Made by a program: the position numbers and the translations under genes
In this document: positions 33,956 to 43,327 of the stretch, one piece after another
Position numbering within the stretch: the first letter of the stretch is position 1
Layout: each line of letters starts with the position of its first letter
Notes under the pieces: model-generated
What the model was told of the DNA's origin: nothing
What the model saw: only the letters and a program-made list of their open reading frames with translations
Databases searched by the model: none
DNA from: Microbacterium sp. NC79
GTDB taxonomy: Bacteria > Actinomycetota > Actinomycetes > Actinomycetales > Microbacteriaceae
NCBI RefSeq assembly: GCF_019061125.1
Contig: NZ_JAHQYI010000001.1
Span: forward strand, 2,108,001-2,172,000
Direction of reading: 5' to 3'
Length of the DNA: 64,000 nucleotides

Positions 33956-35581
33956 ATCATCAGCAAGAAAGCCCGTTCCGGGCCCGTTGACCCGCGGTTG
34001 CTGCGCCATGCGCGCAGTGCCCGCGGGTTCTTCGGCGCTCAGGCTGTTATTTCGCTCCTATCCACCGCCGCGATCATCGCCTTCGCCTGGCTGATCACAC
34101 ATGCCATCGTGGGTGCTGTGGAAGGCACCGGAACCATCGGTGCCGTGCTCGCGGTACTCACGCTGGTGGTCGTGGTGCGGGCTGCGATGGTGTGGGCGAC
34201 CGAACGCGTCAGCGCTCGCGCCGCGGCCCGGGTCGGTTCGCAACTGCGCACCGCGCTCATCACGGCGATCTCAGCCCGTGGTTCCGCGTGGCTTGCATCG
34301 CAAAACTCCGCCCAGCTGACGCTGACCGCGACGCGCGGGCTGGGTGCTCTCGATGCGTACTTCGGGCGCTTTCTGCCTCAGCTCGTCGCGACCATGGTCA
34401 CGACGCCGATTCTGGTGGCGGTGATGTGGCTGCAAGATTTCCCGACCGGCATCACGCTGCTGATCACGCTGCCACTCATTCCGCTGTTCATGATCCTAAT
34501 CGGCCTTGCGACTCGCACCGTGCAGGAAAAGCAGTGGAACACGCTACAGAAGCTCGCAGTGCGCTTCGCTGACACCGTGCAGGGCCTCGCCACACTGCGA
34601 ATCTTCGGCCGTGCTGAACGCGCCGCTGCCTCCGTCGAACGTTCCAGCAACGAGTACCGCGTCGCCACGATGAAGGTGCTGCGCGTCACGTTCCTCTCCG
34701 GCTTCGCGCTCGAGCTACTCTCCTCGCTGGCCGTCGCGCTGATCGCCGTGTCGGTGGGCCTGCGCCTGCTCAGCGGCGATCTCGAACTCAGCGTCGGATT
34801 GTTCGTCCTGTTGCTTGCACCCGACGCGTTCTTGCCATTGCGCCAGGTCGGCGCGCAGTTCCACGCCGCCACCGAGGGTGTGCAGGCAACACGCGACGTG
34901 CTCGATTTGCTTGATGAGGCAACGGTGGCCACCCCTCGTGTCGCGGCGAAACGCGGCGGCGAGCTCGTCCTCAGCAATGTGCGGGTGATGCGCGGCACGC
35001 ACGAGCTGGCTCCCGTTTCGTTTGTCGCGGATCGCGGAACCATTACTGCCCTCGGTGGGGCAAGTGGCTCCGGCAAGTCGAGTGTTTTTGCCGCACTCCG
35101 CGGCGCGGCCCCGTTCAGCGGATCGTGCACATTCGGAGGCGTCTCGACCGCTGAAATGGATCCGTCCACATGGCTCGCGTGGGCTGGACAATCGCCCATG
35201 CTTTTCGCTGGCACTGTCGCGACGAACGTCACCCTCGGCTCGGTGACCGATGACGCGGTCATCACGTGGGCGCTACGCACGGCGGGCGCCGCAGAAATTA
35301 CCGCCGATACTCGGATCGCAGCCGATGGTTCCGGTCTATCAGGAGGCCAAGCACAACGCGTCGCCGTCGCACGAGCGCTGTACCGCTGGCGGGTCGGTGC
35401 CGCCGATGTGATCGCCCTCGATGAACCCTCAAGCGCGCTCGACGCTGACGCGGAGGCCGTGCTGTGGGACGGCCTGCGCCAGGTCGCCGATGAGGGTGCC
35501 ACGGTGCTGCTCATCTCACACCGGCCTTCCGCGTTTGCCATGGCGGACGCGATTGTCACGATGACGGAGGTGCACGCATGA
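33956..35581 (+). CDS. cydD: Cytochrome bd biogenesis ABC exporter subunit CydD
   Basis: One half of the CydDC heterodimeric ABC exporter, which moves glutathione/cysteine-type thiols or haem-related cargo and is needed for active bd oxidase. About six membrane helices lead into the ATPase with Walker A GGASGSGKSS, signature LSGGQAQRVAVARAL and Walker B VIALDEPSSALD. The conserved N-terminal PVDPRLLRHA begins before the first normal start codon (TTG 33998). The frame is open back to a TAG at 33953; the first codons after it are ATC ATC, with GAGG six bases upstream. I give the ATC as start, tentatively; using TTG gives 527 residues. The stop overlaps cydC by four bases. Confidence 0.88.
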   Translation: MISKKARSGPVDPRLLRHARSARGFFGAQAVISLLSTAAIIAFAWLITHAIVGAVEGTGTIGAVLAVLTLVVVVRAAMVWATERVSARAAARVGSQLRTALITAISARGSAWLASQNSAQLTLTATRGLGALDAYFGRFLPQLVATMVTTPILVAVMWLQDFPTGITLLITLPLIPLFMILIGLATRTVQEKQWNTLQKLAVRFADTVQGLATLRIFGRAERAAASVERSSNEYRVATMKVLRVTFLSGFALELLSSLAVALIAVSVGLRLLSGDLELSVGLFVLLLAPDAFLPLRQVGAQFHAATEGVQATRDVLDLLDEATVATPRVAAKRGGELVLSNVRVMRGTHELAPVSFVADRGTITALGGASGSGKSSVFAALRGAAPFSGSCTFGGVSTAEMDPSTWLAWAGQSPMLFAGTVATNVTLGSVTDDAVITWALRTAGAAEITADTRIAADGSGLSGGQAQRVAVARALYRWRVGAADVIALDEPSSALDADAEAVLWDGLRQVADEGATVLLISHRPSAFAMADAIVTMTEVHA

Positions 35582-37233
35582 CCACCACGCGTGACGTGCT
35601 TCGGGCTGCAATGCCGAGCCGTAAGAAGTTCGCGCTCGCCCTGTTCTGGGGCTTTCTATCGGCATCGGCTGCCGTCGCCCTCCTGACCGTGAGCGGCTGG
35701 CTTATCGTGTCGGCAGCCATCGTCAACTCGCTCATCTACCTGAATGTCGCGATCGTGGGTGTGCGATTCTTCGCCACGTCACGCGCCGTTTTTCGCTACC
35801 TTGAGCGTCTGTCGAGCCACGAGGCCGCCTTCGGACACCTCGCGAAGAGCCGTTCGGATATCGTTCGTCGCCTCACTCCCCTCTCCCCTGCGGGTATGGG
35901 GCGCACCGAACAGTCGGGTGTGCTCGCAACGCTCGTTGACGATGTTGACGAACTGCAGAACCTGTCGCTACGTGTAGTACAACCGCTCGTCGTGGGAGCC
36001 GCTGTCTCCCTCGGCGCCATCGCTGTTGTGACGATCATCTGGCCTCTGGCCGGTCTCACCCTGTTCATCTGTCTGGCCGCTGCAACCGCCGTCGCAATCA
36101 CGCTGGGGTGGGCGGCAGGTGCGCGCGCCGAGCGTTCGATCGCGGCCGCCCGCGCGCGGCTCTCGCACGCCGTCACCGCGTACATTCAGGGCTTCGATGT
36201 GCTGAGCGCTTACGGCACAGAGCCCGACGCACGCGAGCACGTGTTCGCTGCGGATACCGAGCTGCGCACGGCGCTCACGCGAGCCACAAGCGCACAGGGT
36301 ATTTCCTCCGCCGTGGTCTCGTTGATGGCTGGGCTCGCGTCGATCATGGCACTCGCCGTCGGCACCCCCGCCGTCCTGGCTGGCACGCTTGACCCGGCGT
36401 GGTTCGCCGTCACCGTGCTTGTTCCGATGGCCGTCTTCGATGTCTTCGCCACGGTTCCGGCCGCCGCGAGCGCCTGGCGCCTCGTGCACACCAGCGCCGA
36501 GCGTATCGCCGCGGTGGTCCCCGATGAGATTCCCGCTGAGCTTGTTGTGGACGAGGGTTCCGGTGCGCAGCCGTCAGGCACGGCAATTCAGCTCCGAGGC
36601 GCATCGGTGTCATGGCCTGGAGGGCCCGACATCTTGCGCGGAGCTGACCTCGACATCGCGCCAGGCGAGCGGGTGCTGATTACCGGGTCAAGCGGAACCG
36701 GTAAGTCGACTCTGGCGTACGCGTTGGCCCGCTTCTTGGAGGTACGCGGCGCGTTCACGATCGGCGGCACCGACGCCTCCGGCCTCTCCCCCGCAGGCGT
36801 ACGCACGCGCGTTGGCCTGTGCGAACAGAATCCCTACCTGTTTGATGAAGACATTCGGCAGAACCTGCTGTTCGCCCGCGATACCGCGACCGACGACGAG
36901 CTCTTCACCGTGCTCGAGCGGGTGGGTCTTGCCGATTGGGCGCGCGCTCGTGGCGGCCTGGATGCACGCGTTGGTGAGCGTGGGGCACTTGTGTCAGGCG
37001 GTCAGGCCCAGCGTATTGCGCTCGCCCGCGCCCTGCTACGCGGTTTTGATGTGCTGATTCTGGATGAGCCAACGGCAGGAGTAGACGGCGATACCTCCGA
37101 TGCGTTGCTCACCGACCTCTTGACCGCTGCCGGTGATGACAATCGCACGGTGGTGTTGATCTCCCACGTCGCGCCGCCCGCTGGGCTCATCAATCGCACG
37201 CTTCGCCTGCGGGATGGCAAGCTCGTCGCCTAG
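35578..37233 (+). CDS. cydC: Cytochrome bd biogenesis ABC exporter subunit CydC
   Basis: Partner of CydD. It has six membrane helices over about residues 18-300 (ASAAVALLTVSGWLIVSAAIV) and a C-terminal ATPase, with Walker A ITGSSGTGKSTLA, signature LVSGGQAQRIALARALL and Walker B VLILDEPTAGVDG. The ATG overlaps the cydD stop (ATGA), so the four cyd genes form one operon. Length 551 residues fits the family. Confidence 0.95.
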   Translation: MTTTRDVLRAAMPSRKKFALALFWGFLSASAAVALLTVSGWLIVSAAIVNSLIYLNVAIVGVRFFATSRAVFRYLERLSSHEAAFGHLAKSRSDIVRRLTPLSPAGMGRTEQSGVLATLVDDVDELQNLSLRVVQPLVVGAAVSLGAIAVVTIIWPLAGLTLFICLAAATAVAITLGWAAGARAERSIAAARARLSHAVTAYIQGFDVLSAYGTEPDAREHVFAADTELRTALTRATSAQGISSAVVSLMAGLASIMALAVGTPAVLAGTLDPAWFAVTVLVPMAVFDVFATVPAAASAWRLVHTSAERIAAVVPDEIPAELVVDEGSGAQPSGTAIQLRGASVSWPGGPDILRGADLDIAPGERVLITGSSGTGKSTLAYALARFLEVRGAFTIGGTDASGLSPAGVRTRVGLCEQNPYLFDEDIRQNLLFARDTATDDELFTVLERVGLADWARARGGLDARVGERGALVSGGQAQRIALARALLRGFDVLILDEPTAGVDGDTSDALLTDLLTAAGDDNRTVVLISHVAPPAGLINRTLRLRDGKLVA

Positions 37234-37302
37234 GCAGCACGTAGCACAGCACTTGCATAGGGCTCCCGGAGTTCTTCCACCCGAGGTTCCTACGATGAGG
37301 GC

Positions 37303-37965
37303 GTGAAGACTCCCGTGAAAGTCGCGCTTGCTACCGGTGTTGTTATTCTCCTGGCGTTGGCCGCTGCCCTGGGCTATGTGCTGACCCAGCGCACCGACGA
37401 TGTGCAGCCGGATGACGCGCAGAGCACTGCCCAGGTGATGCGGGAAGACTCTCACGTTCTCGATGCCGGCGGCGCTGGTTCCGTCCGCATCGTCGAGTTC
37501 TTGGACTTCGAATGTGAAGTATGCGCCGCGTTCTACCCGATCGTTGAAGACCTGCGTGACGAGTACGCTGGCCGCATCACATACGTCGTGCGCTACCTGC
37601 CCCTACCGGGGCACGAGAACTCCGCAACGTCAGCGCTCGCAGCGCAGGCGGCGGCCGAGCAGGGACGATTCGAAGACATGTATCACCTGCTGCTGAGCAG
37701 GCAGGCCGAGTGGGGCGAAGTCACCCAGTCGCAGAGCCCCATCTTCCGTGGGTACGCTGAGGAGCTCGGCCTCGACATGGACGCGTACGATGCCAGTGTC
37801 ACCAGCACCGCAAGCCTCGAGCGGGTCAAGGCTGACTTCGATGAGGCCACAGCGCTCGGTGTGACCGGGGCGCCAACGTTCTTCGTCGATGACAAGCAAC
37901 TTGTGCTGCGCGATTTTGATGATCTTGAAGCCGCCATCGTCGACGCGCTCGACGATGGCAAATAG
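37303..37965 (+). CDS. DsbA-family thiol-disulphide oxidoreductase, membrane-anchored
   Basis: A 220-residue protein with a single N-terminal helix (about residues 6-26, ALATGVVILLALAAALGYV) and an exported DsbA-like domain. The CxxC motif is CEVC at residues 71-74 in FLDFECEVCAAFY, and the cis-proline is in GAPTFFVDDKQL. It forms or exchanges disulphides outside the membrane. It follows cydC by about 70 bases, and CydDC thiol export makes a functional link plausible. GTG start after GATGAGGGC. Confidence 0.9.
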   Translation: MKTPVKVALATGVVILLALAAALGYVLTQRTDDVQPDDAQSTAQVMREDSHVLDAGGAGSVRIVEFLDFECEVCAAFYPIVEDLRDEYAGRITYVVRYLPLPGHENSATSALAAQAAAEQGRFEDMYHLLLSRQAEWGEVTQSQSPIFRGYAEELGLDMDAYDASVTSTASLERVKADFDEATALGVTGAPTFFVDDKQLVLRDFDDLEAAIVDALDDGK

Positions 37966-37971
37966 ATACGG

Positions 37972-38559
37972 TCAGAGGAGCATGCCGTAGGCGGCGCCAC
38001 CCTCAGACTCAAGTTGCTCGAAGCCCAGCTTCTCGTAGAAGCGCTGAGCGTTCTCGTTGTCGAGTGACGCGACAAGATGCAATCCGCGCACGCGCTCCTC
38101 ACGAAGTTGCGCGAGGAGTGCCTCGATCAGCGTGCGTCCCCATCCCCCGCCGCGCAGATCATCAAGCAGGTTGATGTGCAGATGCGCGGGATACTGCGAC
38201 GCGAATCGAGCCGCATCATCACGGCGGCGCGTGAGACCGTTGATGAGGTTCAACGTGCCTTCGTCGGCCCCGCCGCGGTAAGCGGCGTCGCGCTCAGGCC
38301 ACCACGAGTCGATGAACCACTCTTCGAACGCCGTCGTGTCCGGGGTTGCAACGAGGTAGCCTTTTGCCCCGTCACCGTCATCGACGACCCATGCCCAGTG
38401 CGGATCCCGCACCGCATACGGAACCGCGTAGATGTCGCCGAGGATCCGGTCGTCACTGAACCGGCCGGTTGCGTCGTGCCCGGATGCGCCAGTCAATAGG
38501 CAGATTTGGGTGAGGGCGTCAGCGTCTCGGGGTTCGTACCGCCGCAGTGTGGCGCTCAT
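37972..38559 (-). CDS. GNAT-family N-acetyltransferase
   Basis: A 195-residue acetyl-CoA-dependent acetyltransferase. The N-terminal TLRRYEPRDADALTQICLLT strand-helix is usual for the fold; the acetyl-CoA loop is the GGGWGRTLIEALLAQL stretch (RGGGWGRT, R/QxxGxG/A), followed by LHLVASLDNENAQRFYEKLGFEQ, the motif B. Target unknown. I use ATG 38559 with GAGAGAGAAGATC upstream. Its first 41 bases overlap the end of the upstream PAP2 gene. Confidence 0.85.
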   Translation of the reverse strand: MSATLRRYEPRDADALTQICLLTGASGHDATGRFSDDRILGDIYAVPYAVRDPHWAWVVDDGDGAKGYLVATPDTTAFEEWFIDSWWPERDAAYRGGADEGTLNLINGLTRRRDDAARFASQYPAHLHINLLDDLRGGGWGRTLIEALLAQLREERVRGLHLVASLDNENAQRFYEKLGFEQLESEGGAAYGMLL

Positions 38560-39169
38560 GATCTTCTCTCTCCAGCCGTGCGGAAAACGCACCAAGCATG
38601 ATCAGGGCGGCACCGGTTCCGATCACCACCCCCGCCATCGTATCGGTGAGCCAATGCGCCCCCAGATAGGTACGGGACAGCGCCATCGCGACGATCCACA
38701 TGACGCCAACAATGATCATCCACGTCTTCCGAATCAGGATGATCAGCACCACCATCAGAGTGGTGGCGTTCGTGACGTGCCCAGAAGGGAAAGACCCAAA
38801 GTCACTCGTCACCAAAATCTCCTCGGGCCGGGCGCGCGCAAAAAGCGTTTTCATGGTCTGCACAAGGGCCACGGAAAACAACGAGGCTGCGACGAAGTAC
38901 GCGATCGCCCACCAGCGCTGAAGCAGCGCCAGCAGCACGATCACCGTCATCGGCACCGCCACCACCGCGCGCCATCCGCCGCCCAGCCAGTCGAGGAATT
39001 CGGCGGCTGCGGTGAGCGGCTCAATGCGCGCGGCGGCCATGAGCGCCATCCACCCGCGGTCGACGACGTTCACGGTGCCGATGGCGGTCACGATCAATCC
39101 GATCGCAATGCCGACACACACAAGCGCGACACCCCAGAGCGAGGTTTTCATGGCGCGGGTAAGGCTCAT
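38519..39169 (-). CDS. PAP2-family membrane phosphatase
   Basis: A 216-residue membrane protein, five or six helices, of the phosphatidate phosphatase type 2 family, which dephosphorylates lipid phosphates such as undecaprenyl pyrophosphate. The three motifs are present: KTLFARARPEE (K-x6-RP), PSGHVTN and SRTYLGAHWLTD. I use the ATG at 39169; the ATG at 39151 is also possible. The gene ends 41 bases inside the GNAT gene, and both are on the minus strand. Confidence 0.88.
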   Translation of the reverse strand: MSLTRAMKTSLWGVALVCVGIAIGLIVTAIGTVNVVDRGWMALMAAARIEPLTAAAEFLDWLGGGWRAVVAVPMTVIVLLALLQRWWAIAYFVAASLFSVALVQTMKTLFARARPEEILVTSDFGSFPSGHVTNATTLMVVLIILIRKTWMIIVGVMWIVAMALSRTYLGAHWLTDTMAGVVIGTGAALIMLGAFSARLEREDHERHTAAVRTPRR

Positions 39170-39245
39170 TCGACCATTGTGTCGATCAGCCGCCGTTTTC
39201 GCGAGCCGACCCGCACCGGAACCCGTAGTTCCGCTCAGGCAGCGT

Positions 39246-40700
39246 CTACGGGTTAAGCAGACCCACGGTGCGCGGACGCACCAGAGTCCACAGCGCAATG
39301 ATGCCGATGACCGCGCAGCCCACCATCACGACCGCCATCGTCGTCGCGGTGATCGCCGAGCCTGCGGAAAGCAAACCAACCAGCGGCGAAATGAGGGCAG
39401 CGACCGCGTTGTTGCTCGCGCCCAGCAGGGAGGCCGCGGTACCTGCGGCGCTGCCGTGGCGATCGAGCGCGAGCACCTGCACGCAGGGGAAGGTGAAACC
39501 ACACGCCATCATGAAGAAGAACAGTGGAACCACGGTGCCCCAGAGGCCGAGATCGAGGGCATCCGTGATGAGAATAGCGATGCCCGAGACGAGCAGCATC
39601 ACCGTTGACCATGCCAGTACCCATTGCGGACCGAAACGTGCAGCCAATCGCGCCGAGGTTTGGTTTCCGATGATGAGACCGACGGAGTTGATCGCGAACA
39701 GCAGGCCGTACTGCAACGCAGTGAAGTCATAGGTGACTTGGAAGAGGAAGCTGGACGCGCTCAGGTAGCTGAACAGGCCAGAGAACGTCATGCCACCGAT
39801 AATCAGCACACCTACGTACACGCGGTCGCTGAGCACGCTCTTGTAGCGGCGGAGAACTGTCTCGCTGCCTTTACCCTGGCGACGCTCCTTGGGGAGTGTT
39901 TCTGGCAGGAAAAAGATCGAGCAGATCACCATGAAGAGGCCGTACCCAAGGAGCACCCAGAAGATGCCGCGCCAGTCCATGTGCTCCAGAAGCCACGAGC
40001 CGATGAGCGGCGCAATGACGGGAGCCACACCCATGACGAGGGCGAGGCGCGACAACATGATGACCAGGCGCTTGCCGCCAAAGAGGTCGCGCACAATGGC
40101 CATCGCCACGACGCTGCCTGCCGCAGCACCCATGCCCTGAATGACACGTGCGGCACCAAGAATCTCGAGGGTCGGCGCAATCGCAGCGACAAGGCTCGCG
40201 ACAATGTGCAGGGATGTCGCGACGAGCAGTGGCGTGCGTCGCCCGACCTTGTCGGTGAGGGGGCCGACGATAATCTGCCCGAGTCCAAAACCCAGCATGG
40301 TTCCGGTCAGCGTCAGCTGAATTGCCGAAGCGGATGTCGAGAAATAGCCCTCAAGCACCGGAAAGGCAGGCAAATAGAGGTCCACGGTGAACGGACCGAG
40401 TGCCGTCAGCGCGCCAAGCAGAAGCACATAAAGCAGGCGGCGACGGGCCGAAAGCGCGTCACCCGGGTGCAGCATGATCGGCGCCGTCTGCGGGTTTGAG
40501 CCCATCGCCCTGATCGCACCGGTGGAGGTGGGAACCACAATCGCACCGGTGTGCGTTGCGGCGCCCGCCCGCGTCGTAGCGTCAAGCGGAACCTCCGCGC
40601 GTTCCGTCACATCAGTGCCAGTGTCAGGAGGAACGACGGAACCAGCAGATTGGTCAGCAGGGTCGTGGGGGTCTTGCGGGGCAGAAGTTGATGTGCTCAC
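39246..40700 (-). CDS. Bcr/CflA-type MFS drug exporter
   Basis: A 484-residue major facilitator with about 12 helices, beginning after an N-terminal soluble tail of about 85 residues. The opening ALGPFTVDLYLPAFPVLEGYF and the loop motif GQIIVGPLTDKVGRRTPLL between helices 2 and 3 are diagnostic of the Bcr/CflA subgroup, which exports bicyclomycin and other small drugs or amino acids. GTG start. It is divergent from the DUF3105 gene. The N-terminal tail is poorly conserved in such proteins and may be regulatory or misassigned. Confidence 0.9.
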   Translation of the reverse strand: MSTSTSAPQDPHDPADQSAGSVVPPDTGTDVTERAEVPLDATTRAGAATHTGAIVVPTSTGAIRAMGSNPQTAPIMLHPGDALSARRRLLYVLLLGALTALGPFTVDLYLPAFPVLEGYFSTSASAIQLTLTGTMLGFGLGQIIVGPLTDKVGRRTPLLVATSLHIVASLVAAIAPTLEILGAARVIQGMGAAAGSVVAMAIVRDLFGGKRLVIMLSRLALVMGVAPVIAPLIGSWLLEHMDWRGIFWVLLGYGLFMVICSIFFLPETLPKERRQGKGSETVLRRYKSVLSDRVYVGVLIIGGMTFSGLFSYLSASSFLFQVTYDFTALQYGLLFAINSVGLIIGNQTSARLAARFGPQWVLAWSTVMLLVSGIAILITDALDLGLWGTVVPLFFFMMACGFTFPCVQVLALDRHGSAAGTAASLLGASNNAVAALISPLVGLLSAGSAITATTMAVVMVGCAVIGIIALWTLVRPRTVGLLNP

Positions 40701-40883
40701 GATGGCTTTCAGCTGATCAGTTTCGAAACGATTCGACGTGCGGCGTGCTGCTTAATGTTACTCCTGTTCATACGGGAGGCGCGTGGGTCTCGCATTACCA
40801 TGACCGAGAACCCTAGGCTCGGCAGGAGCCGGATTTCTGTCTTTTCCCAGCGAGAGTTCTATCCATTCGCATACGATGACGCC

Positions 40884-41585
40884 ATGGCCAAGACTCCCCA
40901 CCGTGCGAGCGGAAACCCCGCTAAGAATAACGGCGCAATGAATGCTCAATCTCAGAAGCAGCAACGTCAGGACGAACGTCAGGCCAAACTCGCTGAGTAC
41001 CAGCGCAACATTGCCCGGCGCAAGCGCAACAAGGCCCTAACTTGGGTCATCAGTGGCGTGGCCGTAATTGCCGTCGCCGGACTCGTCGTCGGCTCCTACC
41101 TCATGACGCCGAAACCGGTCACGTATGAGATTGCGAACGGCTCGTTGACGATCGAAGGCGTTGAAACATTCGATCATGAGACGCTTCACACCGAAGATCC
41201 GGTGGAGTACGAACAGACACCGCCTGCCGGTGGCCCGCACTCCTACCGCTGGCTCACCTGTGGGGTCTATGACGAACCTGTCGCCGACGTCAACGCCGTA
41301 CACAGCATGGAACACGGTGCGGTTTGGGTGACGTATGACCCCGCACAGGTTACCGCTGAAGATATCCAAACACTCAAGAGCATGACCCCCGACACGTACG
41401 CGATCCTCAGTCCGTACGAAGGTATGGAAACCCCGATCACGATGAGTGCGTGGAACGCACAGCTGGCGCTCGACAGCGTCGACGACAAGCGCATCACCGA
41501 GTTCTTCAAGAACTACTGGCGCAGCAATCAGGTTCCCGAGCCTGGCGCACTGTGCGTCGAGCCGCAGGGCGGTTGGCCGGCGTGA
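40884..41585 (+). CDS. DUF3105-domain membrane protein
   Basis: A 233-residue protein with a basic cytoplasmic N-terminus (RDERQAKLAEYQRNIARRKRNKAL), one membrane helix (about 52-72, WVISGVAVIAVAGLVVGSYL) and an exported domain of the DUF3105 family, identified by PPAGGPHSYRWLTCGVYDEPVADVNAVHSMEHGAVWVTYDP with the two histidines and cysteine. Function is not established. I use ATG 40884 rather than the upstream TTG/ATG candidates. It is coupled by GTGA to the DUF305 gene, a usual neighbour of this family. Confidence 0.88.
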   Translation: MAKTPHRASGNPAKNNGAMNAQSQKQQRQDERQAKLAEYQRNIARRKRNKALTWVISGVAVIAVAGLVVGSYLMTPKPVTYEIANGSLTIEGVETFDHETLHTEDPVEYEQTPPAGGPHSYRWLTCGVYDEPVADVNAVHSMEHGAVWVTYDPAQVTAEDIQTLKSMTPDTYAILSPYEGMETPITMSAWNAQLALDSVDDKRITEFFKNYWRSNQVPEPGALCVEPQGGWPA

Positions 41586-42280
41586 CCGACTCGTCGATCG
41601 ACGATCTCAATCTCCCTACGGAGCCACCGACTCCGCGATGGCAGAAGATCTTGGGCATCACCGTAGCCGCGGTGACGATTGCGGCGGCGGCCTTCGCGAT
41701 CGGACGCTTCTCCGCCTTCGACTCCACCCCTGCAGCCCAGGTTCCGCTCGACTCCTCCGCCGAGGCGGGCTTCGCTCGCGACATGCAGACGCATCACCAG
41801 CAGGCGGTGCAGATGGCGATGATCATCTACCCGAAGACAGAAGACGCCGACCTCCGCGCCATCGCGTACGACATTGCGACAGCGCAGTCAGCGCAACTCG
41901 GCCAAATGCAACAGTGGCTCATCGACTGGAACCTGCCGGCGTACGGCTCGGCCCCGGCGATGCAGTGGATGGCGTCCAGCGGCGATCACAGTGGCCACGG
42001 CGACCCATCGCTGACGGCGGAAGAGCGGAATACTCAGATGGGCATGGCCACCGACGCACAGCTCGACGAGTTGGCCGCGGCCTCTGGCACGCAAGCGGAC
42101 TGCAAGTTTCTTGCGCTCATGATTCGTCATCACGAGGGCGCGATCGACATGGTTGATGCGATTGAAGACGTCGGAACCAATGCGAACGTTCTCGATCTCG
42201 CTGGCAAGATGGCGGCGACTCAGACGAGTGAGATCTCCGCCATGCAGACCTTGCAGACGCGCTTCGGGTGCGCTGAATAG
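41582..42280 (+). CDS. DUF305-domain protein
   Basis: A 232-residue protein with one membrane segment (about 21-42, ILGITVAAVTIAAAAFAIG) and a DUF305 domain in two halves. The paired histidine motifs ARDMQTHHQQAVQMAMII and ALMIRHHEGAIDMVDAIE identify it; the histidine and methionine content suggests metal (perhaps copper) binding in the exported part, by family inference. The GTG overlaps the stop of the DUF3105 gene. A long terminator hairpin follows. Confidence 0.9.
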   Translation: MTDSSIDDLNLPTEPPTPRWQKILGITVAAVTIAAAAFAIGRFSAFDSTPAAQVPLDSSAEAGFARDMQTHHQQAVQMAMIIYPKTEDADLRAIAYDIATAQSAQLGQMQQWLIDWNLPAYGSAPAMQWMASSGDHSGHGDPSLTAEERNTQMGMATDAQLDELAAASGTQADCKFLALMIRHHEGAIDMVDAIEDVGTNANVLDLAGKMAATQTSEISAMQTLQTRFGCAE

Positions 42281-42290
42281 GCACGACCAC

Positions 42291-42336
42291 AAGGGTGAGG
42301 GACTCGTGACGAATTCACGAGTCCCTCACCCTTTTT
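42291..42336. terminator. Long bidirectional terminator
   Basis: A perfect 18-bp stem (42291-42308 with 42316-42333, AAGGGTGAGGGACTCGTG and its complement) with a seven-base loop is followed by TTT on the plus strand; it lies between convergent DUF305 and ABC permease genes. Confidence 0.88.
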
Positions 42337-42358
42337 GTCACCCCTTCGTGGTTCCGCC

Positions 42359-43327
42359 CTACCCCTTCGTTGCTCCGGCGAGCAGGCCACGCACGAAGAA
42401 GCGTTGCAGGGCGAAGAACACAATCAACGGCACGATGATCGCGATAAACGCACCGGCCGATTGCAGGTACCACTTGTCTCCCCAGCTGCCGGAGAGCGAG
42501 TTCAAGGTTTGCGTCAGCGGCAGCGACGTGTCTGGCGCGAAGATTGTCGCGACGAGCAGGTCGTTCCACACCCACAAGAACTGGAAGATGCCGAACGACG
42601 CGATGGCAGGCATTGCGAGCGGCAGGATGATCCGGAAGAACACCTGGCCGTGACCGGCTCCGTCCACACGCGCCGCTTCAATGACCTCATTCGGAATCTC
42701 CGCGATGAAGTTGTGCAGCATGAAGATCGCCAACGGCAGCGCAAAGATCGCGTGCGCGATCCACACGGTCGCAAAGCTGTGATCAGCGTCGCGCAGGGCA
42801 AGCCCGGGGAAGATCGTCACATCGTTAATCGTGAGCCCGCGCGAGAACAGCGACAGCAGCGGAACCAGTGCCATCTGAATCGGCACGATCTGTAGGGCGA
42901 AGACAAAGACGAACAGCCCGTTGCGCCCCTTGAACGGAATCCACGCAAAACCGTATGCCGCAAGCGACGCGATGGCAATCGGGATGATCGTCGCCGGAAT
43001 CGAAATAGCGAGGGAGTTGATGAAACTCTCCCCCAGCGTCAGCGAGGTTCCGCCCGCTGTCAGCGCCGAGAAGTAGTTATCGAGCGTGAAGTTGGGGTTG
43101 GTGAAGGCCGTCCACCAGCCGGTGGTCGAGGACTCGGAACCAGGACGGAACGACGTCACCAACAACCCGAAAGTCGGGATGCTCCAGAAGATCGCGATGA
43201 TGACCGCGGCAATCGTCGCGCCCTTGGAGGTGAGCCGCTTCTGTGCGGACTTTTCGTTGCGTCGCGTTTCGCGCTCGATGTCACGAGCGGAGCGATTGTC
43301 CATGACGATCGTCGTTGTCGCACTCAT
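42359..43327 (-). CDS. Carbohydrate ABC transporter permease (MalG type)
   Basis: A 322-residue inner-membrane permease with six predicted helices plus a cytoplasmic N-terminus. The EAA loop, which contacts the ATPase, reads EAARVDGAGHGQVFFRIILPLAMPA at about residues 220-244. It ends in the IVFFALQRFFVRGLLAGATKG tail typical of sugar permeases. Its start overlaps the stop of the first permease by one base (TGATG). It is the last gene of the operon; no ATPase gene follows, so a shared MsiK-like ATPase is likely. Confidence 0.92.
   Translation of the reverse strand: MSATTTIVMDNRSARDIERETRRNEKSAQKRLTSKGATIAAVIIAIFWSIPTFGLLVTSFRPGSESSTTGWWTAFTNPNFTLDNYFSALTAGGTSLTLGESFINSLAISIPATIIPIAIASLAAYGFAWIPFKGRNGLFVFVFALQIVPIQMALVPLLSLFSRGLTINDVTIFPGLALRDADHSFATVWIAHAIFALPLAIFMLHNFIAEIPNEVIEAARVDGAGHGQVFFRIILPLAMPAIASFGIFQFLWVWNDLLVATIFAPDTSLPLTQTLNSLSGSWGDKWYLQSAGAFIAIIVPLIVFFALQRFFVRGLLAGATKG

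Noticed and set aside
40701..40883. Small ORF or operator in the Bcr-exporter/DUF3105 spacer
   Set aside because: Only short palindromes such as CTGATCAG are present; nothing stands out above chance.
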